Shown here in pieces: positions 8,575-16,647 of a stretch of DNA of 64,000 bases (its first letter is position 1; every line of letters begins with the position of its first letter). Location of the stretch: positions 434,001-498,000 of the forward strand of contig NZ_JBCFYD010000001.1 of assembly GCF_038594945.1 (NCBI RefSeq), given 5' to 3'. The stretch is from Fodinibius sp. Rm-B-1B1-1. GTDB lineage: Bacteria > Bacteroidota > Rhodothermia > Balneolales > Balneolaceae. The notes beneath the pieces were generated by a model. The model saw only the letters and a program-made list of their open reading frames with translations, did not search any database and was not told where the DNA came from. Made by a program: the position numbers and the translations under genes.

Positions 8575-9985
8575 TTTTCTACCGCCATCAATACAAGCTA
8601 TTCTCCCAGACGTTATCCAGCTTATTTACCTTGTAGCCACCGGCATTTTTATTGTAGGGATAAAGCGACTCGGTTCTCCCGCCACGGCCCGATCAGGGAA
8701 TCAACTTGCTGCACTGGGTATGTTTATCGGTATTATTGTCACGCTCTTTGATCAGCAAATTCTCTCGTTCGACTATATTATTGCTGGTATTCTGGTGGGT
8801 GCTACAATTGGTGTTACCGCGGCTAAAAAAGTAGAAATGACTGCCATGCCCGAGATGGTAGCTATTTTTAACGGTTTTGGCGGCGGTGCTTCAGCACTGG
8901 TAGCATGGGGAGAATTCACTCGCTTCGAAGCTTCTGCTTTTGTCACGCAAGATCTAATAACCATCGGACTTAGTATTCTGATTGGTTCCATCACCTTTAC
9001 CGGAAGTTTTATTGCATTTGGAAAACTAAAGGGATTTATCAGTGGCAATCCTATCACCTTTCCGGGACACAATATTTTCAATGCATTCTTAACGGTGGGC
9101 ACTTTGGGATTAGTTGGCTGGCTCACTTTTGATCCCACCAGTCAACTTACATTCTGGCTACTTTTTGGTATTGCCCTGTTACTTGGCATCCTGACAGTAA
9201 TCCCAATTGGTGGTGCCGATATGCCGGTAGTCATTTCGTTGCTCAACTCCTATTCAGGCATTGCTGCGTCCATGGCTGGATTTGTGATCAATAATAACCT
9301 GCTCATTATTAGTGGTGCGCTGGTTGGGGCAGCAGGACTCATCCTCACAAATATCATGTGCAAGGCTATGAATCGTACGCTCGGCAATGTACTTTTTGGT
9401 GCCTTTGGGGGCGACGGTGGATCGGGTGGAGGCCCTGCGGATGATACCGACAAAACAGTCCGTGAAACAACTCCTGATGATGTAGCCCTACAATGTGCCT
9501 ATTCTGATCGCGTGGTGATCGTCCCCGGATATGGATTGGCAGTGGCTCAGGCACAACACGTACTCAAAGAAGTAGCTGACAAACTGGAGAAAAAGGGCGT
9601 GGAAGTAAAATATGGCATTCATCCGGTTGCGGGACGTATGCCCGGACACATGAATGTATTGTTAGCCGAAGCCGACGTTCCGTATGATCAACTTTACGAC
9701 ATGGAACAGATCAATCCCGAATTTAAATCGACGGATGTAGTGCTCATTATTGGCGCCAATGACGTGGTAAATCCTGTTGCCAAAACTGAGCCGGGTAGTC
9801 CCATTTATGGCATGCCTATTATGAATGTAGATGAGGCCAAACGAACAATTATCTTTAAGCGAAGTCTAAGTCCCGGTTTTGCCGGCATTGACAATCCACT
9901 TTTTTATGACGAGAAGAATCAGATGTTTTTTGGGGATGCCAAGGATTCATTACAGGCATTAAGTCAAGCTTTAGCTGATATTTAA
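8567..9985 (+). CDS. pntB: NAD(P) transhydrogenase subunit beta
   Basis: The product is 472 aa, full length. The N-terminal half is membrane domain II, with about eight hydrophobic helices including GFGGGASALVAWGE and FPGHNIFNAFL. The C-terminal domain III binds NADP(H), with VVIVPGYGLAVAQAQH, HPVAGRMPGHMNVLLAEADVPYD and GANDVVNP. It completes the pnt operon, the route for NADPH supply. The stop codon overlaps the end of the convergent thioesterase gene by 4 bp, so the two transcripts must overlap. Confidence 0.97.
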   Translation: MSDFLPPSIQAILPDVIQLIYLVATGIFIVGIKRLGSPATARSGNQLAALGMFIGIIVTLFDQQILSFDYIIAGILVGATIGVTAAKKVEMTAMPEMVAIFNGFGGGASALVAWGEFTRFEASAFVTQDLITIGLSILIGSITFTGSFIAFGKLKGFISGNPITFPGHNIFNAFLTVGTLGLVGWLTFDPTSQLTFWLLFGIALLLGILTVIPIGGADMPVVISLLNSYSGIAASMAGFVINNNLLIISGALVGAAGLILTNIMCKAMNRTLGNVLFGAFGGDGGSGGGPADDTDKTVRETTPDDVALQCAYSDRVVIVPGYGLAVAQAQHVLKEVADKLEKKGVEVKYGIHPVAGRMPGHMNVLLAEADVPYDQLYDMEQINPEFKSTDVVLIIGANDVVNPVAKTEPGSPIYGMPIMNVDEAKRTIIFKRSLSPGFAGIDNPLFYDEKNQMFFGDAKDSLQALSQALADI

Positions 9986-10374
9986 CATCCCACAGAAATT
10001 GGAGTAGGCTTTCGATCATCATCGATAGCAACCATATTAAATTTACCTTTAATTGCTTCCGAACACTTCTCGGAATACATATCCTCGATTACCATGGTGA
10101 CTATAACCGTTAAGCTGGTATTACCAACATGACTAACTTCGCCCGTGAGTTCCACCAGCTTTCCAGCGGGAATGGATTCGGTAAAATCAATACGTTCGGA
10201 TGAAACAGTTACCATTTTTTGACGGCTAAAACGCGTAGCCGTAATAAAAGCTGTCTCATCCATCCACTGAAGAGCGGTACCACCAAAAAGAGTATCATAG
10301 TGGTTCGTCGTGTTAGGAAAAACGGCTTTCACCATTTGGGTACGAGAACGTTCTTTTCGATCAGATAATGTCAT
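9982..10374 (-). CDS. Acyl-CoA thioesterase, hotdog fold (YciA/BACH type)
   Basis: The product is 130 aa with a single hotdog domain. Motifs typical of cytosolic acyl-CoA hydrolases are NHYDTLFGGTALQWMDETAFITATRFS, with the conserved N...GG..L.WMD pattern, then FTESIPAGKLVELTGEVSHVGNTSLTV. It hydrolyses acyl-CoA thioesters; chain-length preference cannot be read from the sequence. It lies downstream of nrdA on the same strand, but a strong terminator separates the two, so it is probably transcribed separately. Confidence 0.88.
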   Translation of the reverse strand: MTLSDRKERSRTQMVKAVFPNTTNHYDTLFGGTALQWMDETAFITATRFSRQKMVTVSSERIDFTESIPAGKLVELTGEVSHVGNTSLTVIVTMVIEDMYSEKCSEAIKGKFNMVAIDDDRKPTPISVGC

Positions 10375-10407
10375 AACAATATACTATGGCGTTTTGACTT
10401 AGAAATA

Positions 10408-10443
10408 AAAAAGAGCGATGTCGTCACTGTTGACGACATCGCT
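10408..10443 (-). terminator. Intrinsic terminator of the nrdB-nrdA operon
   Basis: A perfect 12-bp stem (10414-10425 with 10432-10443) has a 6-nt loop and is followed on the minus strand by a T-run. It lies just after the nrdA stop codon. Confidence 0.88.
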
Positions 10444-10459
10444 ACCGGAGTTGCCAAAC

Positions 10460-12889
10460 CTATTCACAGGCTGGACAAATTCTGCGTAACATCGGATCGG
10501 TCGGACATGAATCAGCATCTTGGGCATTGAGCGCCTCTTCGACAACGTCATCCCCAAATTTTTCGCGCGCTTTGGCTTCCAGATCTTCATGATCACTGAC
10601 TTCTTTATGCCCCTCTTTTTCTGCATGCGACGATGTCCCATTTGAGGATCCACTACCAGAAGCCGCGCCAAACCCTTTACGGGACCCCCGCTTATTGACC
10701 TCTTCGGTATATTTCTCCCCTTTTACCACTTTGTCGATAAAGCAGTAGTACGTGGATTTTAGTTTTTTCTCCCATGCATACAGATAAAACTCCTCCATAT
10801 CATCGCGCATCCGCTCAGCAATATAGAGTGATTTAGAAACAGACTGATCGATAGATTCCTGAAACGCTGCAGCGATATCGATTTGTCGCTCAGGATGAAT
10901 TTCATAAGCCGTTTTATACAGATCTTTGTTAATCACACCATCCAGCTCCTGAATGGGTTGTACCGAGCCATTATTCACTTTTATTTTCTGAGCCATCTCG
11001 TCGCTCCAATACCCTTTTTCTTCGAGATCCTCAATGAGCTGACGATTAATAACAATATGCTTGCCAGAAAGAGTATCTCGTGAATAAAGGTTACTAAAAT
11101 AGCTGTCGATAGATGAGGTCGTACCCGATATGATAGAGATTGAAGCCGTGGGCGCAATAGCTAACAACACTGCATTGCGTCGCGGTTTGTAATCATAAGG
11201 ATTACCCGCTTCTTTCATCTCCTTATAGTGTTCAAAAGCACCACGCTCATCAGCCAATTGTTGAGAGGTACGATACGTTATTTTTCGCATAAAAGAACCG
11301 ATTTTTCGAGCCAGGATAACGGCTTCTTCAGAATCATAAGGAATGCCCAGATCAACCAGAGCTTCGGCAAATCCCATGAGACCAATGCCCAGCGGACGTA
11401 AATCCATGGTATTTTTTTCGGCCGGCTGAGAGGGGTAAAAATTCTTATCGAGCACATTATCGAGTCCGCGTGTCATCGTCTCTAACGTATCTTCAAATTT
11501 ATCCCAATCAATATCGCTTTGATCATCCGTTAGATGCTTCGACAAATTAACCGATGCCAGCGTACACACTGCTGTAGAATCGGAACTGTTGGGAATAGAA
11601 ATTTCGGTACAGAGATTCGAACTATTGATTACACTATACTTGGGGCACGGATTATGACGATTGTGTTCGTCTTTGAATATCAGCCATGGATGACCCGTTT
11701 TGGCTAATTTGAAGAGGTATTTTTTGAAGAAATTTTTGCTATCACGCTTGTCATATTGCTTTAAATCCCCATCCTCGGCCTGCTCAATACGCTTTTCATA
11801 CTTTTTCTTAAAATCATCACCTACGGCATCCACCAACTCGGGACATTCCCCGGGATCAAAAAAGTACAATGGCTCTCCATCCTTGATGCGACGCATCATT
11901 TCGTCGGGCATCCAAAGACTGGTATTCAGCGACGGCGTCCGAAAATACGCGTTTCCCGTAGTTTCGCGCAGGTCCAGGAATCCATCAATATCGAGATGCC
12001 ACGGTTGCATAGACATCACCTGAGAACTCCTGCGGCGCCCGCCTTGCTGAATAGAATTTACTAATGTATCAAAAATTTTAATGAACGGGATAGCCCCTGA
12101 CGAGGGTGCATTCAACGATTTAATATTTGAACCCGTTGCCCGAATTCGGGTAACATCCGTACCCACGCCACCGGCATACTTTGCCAAGAAAGCCGTTTCG
12201 CGGGCTTTGTCCATAATAGAATCCAGCGAATCGTCAATAACGCTCACATAGCATGATGAATACTGGGAAGTAGTCGTACCAGAGTTAAACAACGTAGGCG
12301 TAGAGTGCAAGTATTCCAGTTTTGAAAGTTTATTGTAAACCTTCACAACTTCTTCATTGGAATTCCCAATTCCCATAGCCACCCGCATGAAAAACCATTG
12401 CGGCTTCTCTAAAAGTTGGTCATCTCGATCTCGCATCAAGTAACGATCTTTAAGGGTAGTTAGCCCAAAATACCCAAGCAAGCCATCACGGTTAAAATTT
12501 AAGCTCTCTGCTAATAGCTCAAAATCAAACTCTTTAAGGTTCTCATCCAGCAAATTTTCTTCAAACCCTTGGGCCAAATAATCCCGAAAATGATCCAATC
12601 GCCGGTTGATATCTTTGTCCACTATTTTCAACAGCTGCCGAGTGGCCAGCGTATCGTAAACAGGATGCTTGGGGATAAGCTGCTCAATAGCTTTTAGCAC
12701 AAGCTGGTCAAGCTCCTCGGTAGTAACCCGTTCGGGAACTTTGAGATCAAGCTCTTTCATGATTTTGAAGACGATTTCGTAATCATCTTCAACCTCCAGT
12801 CCCTGGATAATTTCAAAGATGGCGTTAATAATTTTTTGAGTTCGGAAAGGTTCTTCTGTTCCGTCGCGTTTTATAACTGTTCGTTTCAT
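10460..12889 (-). CDS. nrdA: Ribonucleoside-diphosphate reductase, alpha (catalytic) subunit, class I
   Basis: The product is 809 aa. An N-terminal ATP-cone (MKRTVIKRDGTEEPFRTQKI, to about residue 90) provides allosteric activity control. The barrel carries the catalytic cysteines in SSCYVSVIDDS, NLCTEI and CTLASVNLSKHL, and the substrate-loop region KSLNAPSSG. The chain ends in a CPACE redox tail that relays electrons to the active site. It reduces NDPs to dNDPs using the radical generated by NrdB. It is the second gene of a minus-strand operon behind nrdB and a cobalamin riboswitch, and is closed by the terminator at 10408. Full length and intact. Confidence 0.97.
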   Translation of the reverse strand: MKRTVIKRDGTEEPFRTQKIINAIFEIIQGLEVEDDYEIVFKIMKELDLKVPERVTTEELDQLVLKAIEQLIPKHPVYDTLATRQLLKIVDKDINRRLDHFRDYLAQGFEENLLDENLKEFDFELLAESLNFNRDGLLGYFGLTTLKDRYLMRDRDDQLLEKPQWFFMRVAMGIGNSNEEVVKVYNKLSKLEYLHSTPTLFNSGTTTSQYSSCYVSVIDDSLDSIMDKARETAFLAKYAGGVGTDVTRIRATGSNIKSLNAPSSGAIPFIKIFDTLVNSIQQGGRRRSSQVMSMQPWHLDIDGFLDLRETTGNAYFRTPSLNTSLWMPDEMMRRIKDGEPLYFFDPGECPELVDAVGDDFKKKYEKRIEQAEDGDLKQYDKRDSKNFFKKYLFKLAKTGHPWLIFKDEHNRHNPCPKYSVINSSNLCTEISIPNSSDSTAVCTLASVNLSKHLTDDQSDIDWDKFEDTLETMTRGLDNVLDKNFYPSQPAEKNTMDLRPLGIGLMGFAEALVDLGIPYDSEEAVILARKIGSFMRKITYRTSQQLADERGAFEHYKEMKEAGNPYDYKPRRNAVLLAIAPTASISIISGTTSSIDSYFSNLYSRDTLSGKHIVINRQLIEDLEEKGYWSDEMAQKIKVNNGSVQPIQELDGVINKDLYKTAYEIHPERQIDIAAAFQESIDQSVSKSLYIAERMRDDMEEFYLYAWEKKLKSTYYCFIDKVVKGEKYTEEVNKRGSRKGFGAASGSGSSNGTSSHAEKEGHKEVSDHEDLEAKAREKFGDDVVEEALNAQDADSCPTDPMLRRICPACE

Positions 12890-12923
12890 GGCATTGGTAG
12901 GTTTATTCGTAATTAGGCTCTAT

Positions 12924-12983
12924 GTCATACTGAACTTGTTTCAGCATCTCTTGCAATGGATCCCGAAACAGGTTCGGGATGAC
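12924..12983. repeat. Dispersed imperfect palindrome between nrdB and nrdA
   Basis: The left arm begins GTCATACTGAACTTGTTTCAG and the right arm ends GAAACAGGTTCGGGATGAC. The two arms pair with a few mismatches that are mostly G-U. It sits inside the nrdB-nrdA operon, where a hairpin could affect message stability or the subunit ratio. It is related to the repeat at 16530, including the shared GATGACACGG right end. Confidence 0.65.
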
Positions 12984-13002
12984 ACGGAGAATGACATAAC
13001 TG

Positions 13003-13989
13003 TTAATAGTTTGTGTATTCAGTAGATGAGACTTCGAAAAAGTTGATCAGCTTTTTAACGTCTTCTTTCTGCAGAAATCGCAGTGGGTTTTCATTGATAT
13101 GGAACTCCTGCTGAAAACCAAGCTCTTGCAGCCGGCGGTCGGTTATGTATTTGAGATAACGCTCCATTTCCCCCGATGAAATACCCAGAATTGTCCGGTC
13201 CCCGAACTGGTGCTTCACGTATTCAATTTCGAGTGAGGTTCCTTCCAAAATCACATTGCGGATGTCCTGCACATATTCGGTATCCTCAACAATTTCTGGG
13301 TTTTCGTCCAGCATAATCAGGATGGCTTCAATACCGTTTTGCAGGTGAAGCGACTCATCGATGAGTACCAGCTCTACCCCTGAGACCACATTTTTCATTT
13401 TTGCCATATCTTTGAGTGCAAAGAAATGGGCAAAAGAAGAGTAGAAGAAAATCCCTTCAAGGATAATGTTGTTGAGCAGAATAGCTCGGAGTACCTGCTT
13501 TTGCCCTTTGAGGGTTTCAGGATTAATTTTCCCGTGACTAATTTTGTCGATCTCATCGACAATAAGGTTCTGTTTTTTTCGCAGTATGGGATCGTCGAAA
13601 GCCACATCGTACATTTTCTCTCTATCCAGCCCGAACGATTGCAGCACAATTTCAAAGAAATCGCTGTGTATATTTTCCATAAAAAGCTGTGTACTGAAAC
13701 TCATCTTCGCATGCGGATCAGTCAACAGCGGAAAAAAAGAATTGACCAACACATTTTGCACCAGTAGCTCCGACGAACAAAAATAGCCCACCGCTGTATC
13801 GAACAATTCTTTTTCATCGTCGGTAAGTGAATGATAGTCGAGGGCATCCTGCTGGATATTCAGCTCCTCGGGGAACCACACCACTTTTTTCTGTTTCTCG
13901 TACAGTTCTTTAAAAATGGGATAAGAAGGGTCTTCGCTCAGTTTGATATTATCACGCACCGAAGTACGTCCAATTAATTTTGTAGGCAT
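13003..13989 (-). CDS. nrdB: Ribonucleoside-diphosphate reductase, beta (radical-generating) subunit, class Ic-like
   Basis: The product is 328 aa from the ATG at 13989, which has GGAG six bases upstream; a TTG at 14013 would add eight residues. The ferritin-like fold carries metal ligands E74 (SSELL), E105 and H108 (MENIHSDFF), and later carboxylates and a histidine (EGIFFYSSF; LVLIDESLHLQNG). The residue four after H108, where class Ia enzymes have the radical tyrosine, is F112. The first ligand is Glu rather than Asp. Both are the signature of class Ic R2 proteins such as that of Chlamydia trachomatis, which use a Mn/Fe centre without a tyrosyl radical. A C-terminal YTNY tail probably docks NrdA. 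Transcription appears to be under B12 control. Confidence 0.95.
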   Translation of the reverse strand: MPTKLIGRTSVRDNIKLSEDPSYPIFKELYEKQKKVVWFPEELNIQQDALDYHSLTDDEKELFDTAVGYFCSSELLVQNVLVNSFFPLLTDPHAKMSFSTQLFMENIHSDFFEIVLQSFGLDREKMYDVAFDDPILRKKQNLIVDEIDKISHGKINPETLKGQKQVLRAILLNNIILEGIFFYSSFAHFFALKDMAKMKNVVSGVELVLIDESLHLQNGIEAILIMLDENPEIVEDTEYVQDIRNVILEGTSLEIEYVKHQFGDRTILGISSGEMERYLKYITDRRLQELGFQQEFHINENPLRFLQKEDVKKLINFFEVSSTEYTNY

Positions 13990-14037
13990 AAAGGTCTCCG
14001 TTTTAGCTTGCAATTATGAGGAGGGATGCTAAAACGT

Positions 14038-14148
14038 TGATAAGGCAGACATCAAATAGGAACAGTAGTGAAAGTCGGATATTCCATACCTGCCTTTCAA
14101 CAACGCCCTAACTCCCGAAGGCCTCGTTTACTTGATTTAAAGGCAGGT
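14038..14148 (-). promoter_or_regulatory. Candidate expression platform of the cobalamin riboswitch
   Basis: Read on the minus strand, the aptamer ends in ACCTGCCTTT (14148-14139). This is exactly complementary to AAAGGCAGGT (14097-14088). The same middle segment can instead pair with CTGCCTT (14048-14042) about 40 nt further on. The three segments therefore give mutually exclusive hairpins ahead of the nrdB start, the usual layout of a switch. There is no clear U-run, so it may act on translation or by another route. Confidence 0.55.
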
Positions 14149-14301
14149 CTCCTGACTTACCGACCAACTCTTTGCACCTTCCCATCTCGTTTGGGCTGAG
14201 ACAGTGGTTGCTACAAAGAATATTGCGGATTACAGTTGCGGGAACAGTTCCGGCTTTCCACCGGATTCCCTTTTCATCCCGACAGCTGTCGGGACACCTT
14301 C
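14142..14301 (-). promoter_or_regulatory. Cobalamin (B12) riboswitch aptamer upstream of nrdB
   Basis: The minus strand carries the conserved cobalamin-aptamer blocks in order: a GGTG opening helix, AAAGGGAATCCGGTGGAAAG (14277-14258), CCGGAACTGTTCCCGCAACTG, the GGGAAGGTGC block near 14180, and the closing GTCAGGAGACCTGCC (14156-14142). The spacing fits the class. It lies about 150 nt upstream of the nrdB start with no gene between. B12 would be expected to shut off this B12-independent reductase, as described for Streptomyces nrdABS. A class II enzyme elsewhere in the genome is predicted. Confidence 0.93.
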
Positions 14302-14395
14302 AAATCTATTTTTAAGAAAACAGCTACCGCTCTCATTGTCAATGACTACTTTTCCACAAATAGCCAGGGTTTTCCACAATTGGTATTGAAAACAG

Positions 14396-15676
14396 CTATT
14401 CTATCTCCTCATCCTGAGTATAATGTTGCATGGCCAACCAGAAAAAGATTGTTGCCAGTACCCCGCAAAAGCTGAACACCGTCATCAATGCCTTGGCCGT
14501 ACCATAATCACCGGTAAAAATTGTATCCATCAACCAACCGGTAAGAGGCGGCCCAATACCAAACCCCACTACACTAATTACAAATAAATACAAGCCACTG
14601 GCCAGTGCTCGCATATTCGGCTTTACCAAGTACTGCAAAATTGCTGCTGCAATGCCGTTGTATGATGATGAGATAATATTTGCCAATCCAATCAGGATCA
14701 GTGCCACCATCGCGGATTCAGCAAATAACCCAAAATAATAGAACGGCAAACAAGCTAACGCGGCTACTACGCCCGGTACAAATCGATAGGAAGCCTCAAA
14801 CTTTTGTGCCAGCCAGTCAGCTGCTTTACCTGATGCCATTACGCTAAGTCCCGTTGCCATCATAAACCATCCATATTGCGGAATTAACGATCCAGCCCCA
14901 TGAATATCAGTCAATACTTTACCCACAAACCCTAATATAGTGTAGCCCGTAAAGGCCATAAAAGAGAAGCCCAGAAAATGGTAGCGTACGGTTTTTTTTC
15001 GGATGATGTACCGAACCACATCACCAAATGACTGTTCGGTATCATATCGCTTATTCTTGGGAGATTCGGTAATTCCTCTGGGAAACTCTTTGATCACAAC
15101 CCAAGCTACAACAGCTATTAATAGTCCGGGCGCTCCCACTGATATCAGCGAAGTGCGCCAGTCATAGGCCTGAGCAATACTCCCCCCCACTAAAAATGAA
15201 ATTCCAATCCCCAGAAAAATTCCGGCCGCATAAATGGAAAAGACCGTCCCCCGCTGTTCGGGTTTAAAATAATCCGAAAGCAGGGAATAAACCGCTGGAC
15301 TTAATGCCGACTGGCTGATCCCCACAAAAAAACGGGCAACAATCAAAAACGTAAGCGAGGTAGCAAATCCACTGACAATCGTCATCAGGCTCCACACCAC
15401 CAATCCAGCAATAATCATGAGCTTACGGGAATAGATATCTGCCAATCGCCCCATTGGGATACCGCACAGCGCATAAATAAACGAAAAAGCTGTTCCGTAG
15501 AGAATGCCGACTTGGAAATTACTGAGCGATAGTGCATCCTGAATACTTGGCGCCAGCACAGCAATGATCTGGCGATCCACAAAGCTGGAAATGTAGATAA
15601 GTGTTAACAATCCCAGTACCAACCAGGCATAGGGAGAGGAAATGAGTTCTTTGGCTTTCTGTTTTGGTAGCGACAT
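14396..15676 (-). CDS. MFS transporter, Spns/sugar-phosphate-like
   Basis: The product is 426 aa with about 12 hydrophobic segments. The first helix region has YISSFVDRQIIAVLAPSIQDAL, the (Y)xDRxxIAxxxPxI signature of Spinster-like major facilitator carriers. The loop 2-3 motif GIPMGRLADIYSRK and the loop 5 region FVGISQSALSPAVYSLLSDYF are intact. It is an inner-membrane secondary carrier whose substrate cannot be inferred. It lies upstream of the riboswitch on the same strand. The gene may read toward nrdB, but the aptamer and a 380-bp gap separate them. Confidence 0.9.
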   Translation of the reverse strand: MSLPKQKAKELISSPYAWLVLGLLTLIYISSFVDRQIIAVLAPSIQDALSLSNFQVGILYGTAFSFIYALCGIPMGRLADIYSRKLMIIAGLVVWSLMTIVSGFATSLTFLIVARFFVGISQSALSPAVYSLLSDYFKPEQRGTVFSIYAAGIFLGIGISFLVGGSIAQAYDWRTSLISVGAPGLLIAVVAWVVIKEFPRGITESPKNKRYDTEQSFGDVVRYIIRKKTVRYHFLGFSFMAFTGYTILGFVGKVLTDIHGAGSLIPQYGWFMMATGLSVMASGKAADWLAQKFEASYRFVPGVVAALACLPFYYFGLFAESAMVALILIGLANIISSSYNGIAAAILQYLVKPNMRALASGLYLFVISVVGFGIGPPLTGWLMDTIFTGDYGTAKALMTVFSFCGVLATIFFWLAMQHYTQDEEIE

Positions 15677-15810
15677 TCCTTAAGTTTTCCTTTATTTAGT
15701 GAAGCTAAAGGTAGGGTAATTTAATTGTTGATTTCCACCTTAAATAAGCTGGAATTACACTACCAGCAATCCCATAATACAGTATTCTAAACCGAGGACA
15801 TCTATCACAC

Positions 15811-16518
15811 ATGGCCAAAACCAAGCAGTACGAAGATCTTCCCAAACTCCCCGAGAAAACTGACGAAGAAAAGGCACGAGCCCAAGAAATTTTAGATCAA
15901 CTTTACAAACATTATCCCAACCCCCATTGCGCGCTTGATCACCGAAATCCATTTGAACTCTTGTGTGCTACTATCCTAAGTGCACAGTGCACCGATGTTC
16001 GGGTAAATAAGGTTACGCCGGATCTGTTCGAGGCTTACCCAACGCCCGAAGCCATGGCCGAGGCTCCCATCCAAGAGCTGGAGGAGTTGGTTCGTTCCAC
16101 CGGATTTTATCGCAACAAAGCCAAAGCCCTCAAGCAATCTTCGCAAACTATTGTAGAAAAACATGATGGAGAGATTCCACAAAATATTGATGACCTGCTC
16201 GAATTTTATGGCGTTGCTCGCAAAACAGCTAATGTAGTACTGGGCAATGCATTTAATATCAATGTAGGTGTAGTCGTAGATACCCACGTGCGGCGTTTTT
16301 CCAACCGGTATGGACTTACTGAGCACGAAAAAAATACCGACAAAATTGAGCGCGATCTGATGGCACTATTTCCACGTGAGCACTGGACAAACTTATCGCA
16401 CCTGATGATTCACCACGGACGTAATGCCTGTAAAGCTCGTATTTCTGAGCCGCCCGATCATCCGCTCTGTGAAAATTATGGAATCCATTGTGAATGCCAG
16501 GCGATGCGGAAAGAATAA
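15811..16518 (+). CDS. nth: Endonuclease III (DNA glycosylase/AP lyase), with unusual iron-sulfur cysteine spacing
   Basis: The product is 235 aa. The helix-hairpin-helix and catalytic region is canonical: LSAQCTDVRVNKVTP, then GVARKTANVVLGNAF with the nucleophilic lysine, then VVDTHVRR with the catalytic aspartate. It removes oxidised pyrimidines and cleaves the abasic site. The C-terminal [4Fe-4S] loop differs from the usual C-x6-C-x2-C-x5-C. Here the four cysteines fall as C-x12-C-x6-C-x1-C (CKARISEPPDHPLC...CEC). Whether the cluster still forms is unclear. The gene stands alone, divergent from the MFS gene. Confidence 0.94.
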   Translation: MAKTKQYEDLPKLPEKTDEEKARAQEILDQLYKHYPNPHCALDHRNPFELLCATILSAQCTDVRVNKVTPDLFEAYPTPEAMAEAPIQELEELVRSTGFYRNKAKALKQSSQTIVEKHDGEIPQNIDDLLEFYGVARKTANVVLGNAFNINVGVVVDTHVRRFSNRYGLTEHEKNTDKIERDLMALFPREHWTNLSHLMIHHGRNACKARISEPPDHPLCENYGIHCECQAMRKE

Positions 16519-16529
16519 TAATCAAAATA

Positions 16530-16622
16530 TCATGCTGAACTTTGCCGTGTTCCGACCTTTCGGGGTTGCAGCATCTCTTGAGATAACTAAAATGGCAGAT
16601 CCTGAAATAAATTCAGGATGAC
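16530..16622. repeat. Dispersed imperfect palindrome between nth and the MEMO gene
   Basis: It begins TCATGCTGAAC and ends with GATCCTGAAATAAATTCAGG and ATGACACGG. The right-end hairpin (CCTGAAATAAATTCAGG) and the ATGACACGG tail resemble the repeat at 12924. It lies just before the start of the downstream gene, whose apparent upstream ATG at 16618 falls inside the repeat. Confidence 0.6.
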
Positions 16623-16647
16623 ACGGTATTCCAAAAACTACCTACTC

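Noticed and set aside
14204-14475. Plus-strand reading frames across the nrdB leader
   Set aside because: They are antisense to the cobalamin aptamer and the MFS gene end and have no similarity to any protein.
16618-16647. Upstream ATG for the MEMO-family gene
   Set aside because: The ATG and its first codons belong to the right end of the dispersed palindrome. The ATG at 16648 is the more likely start.
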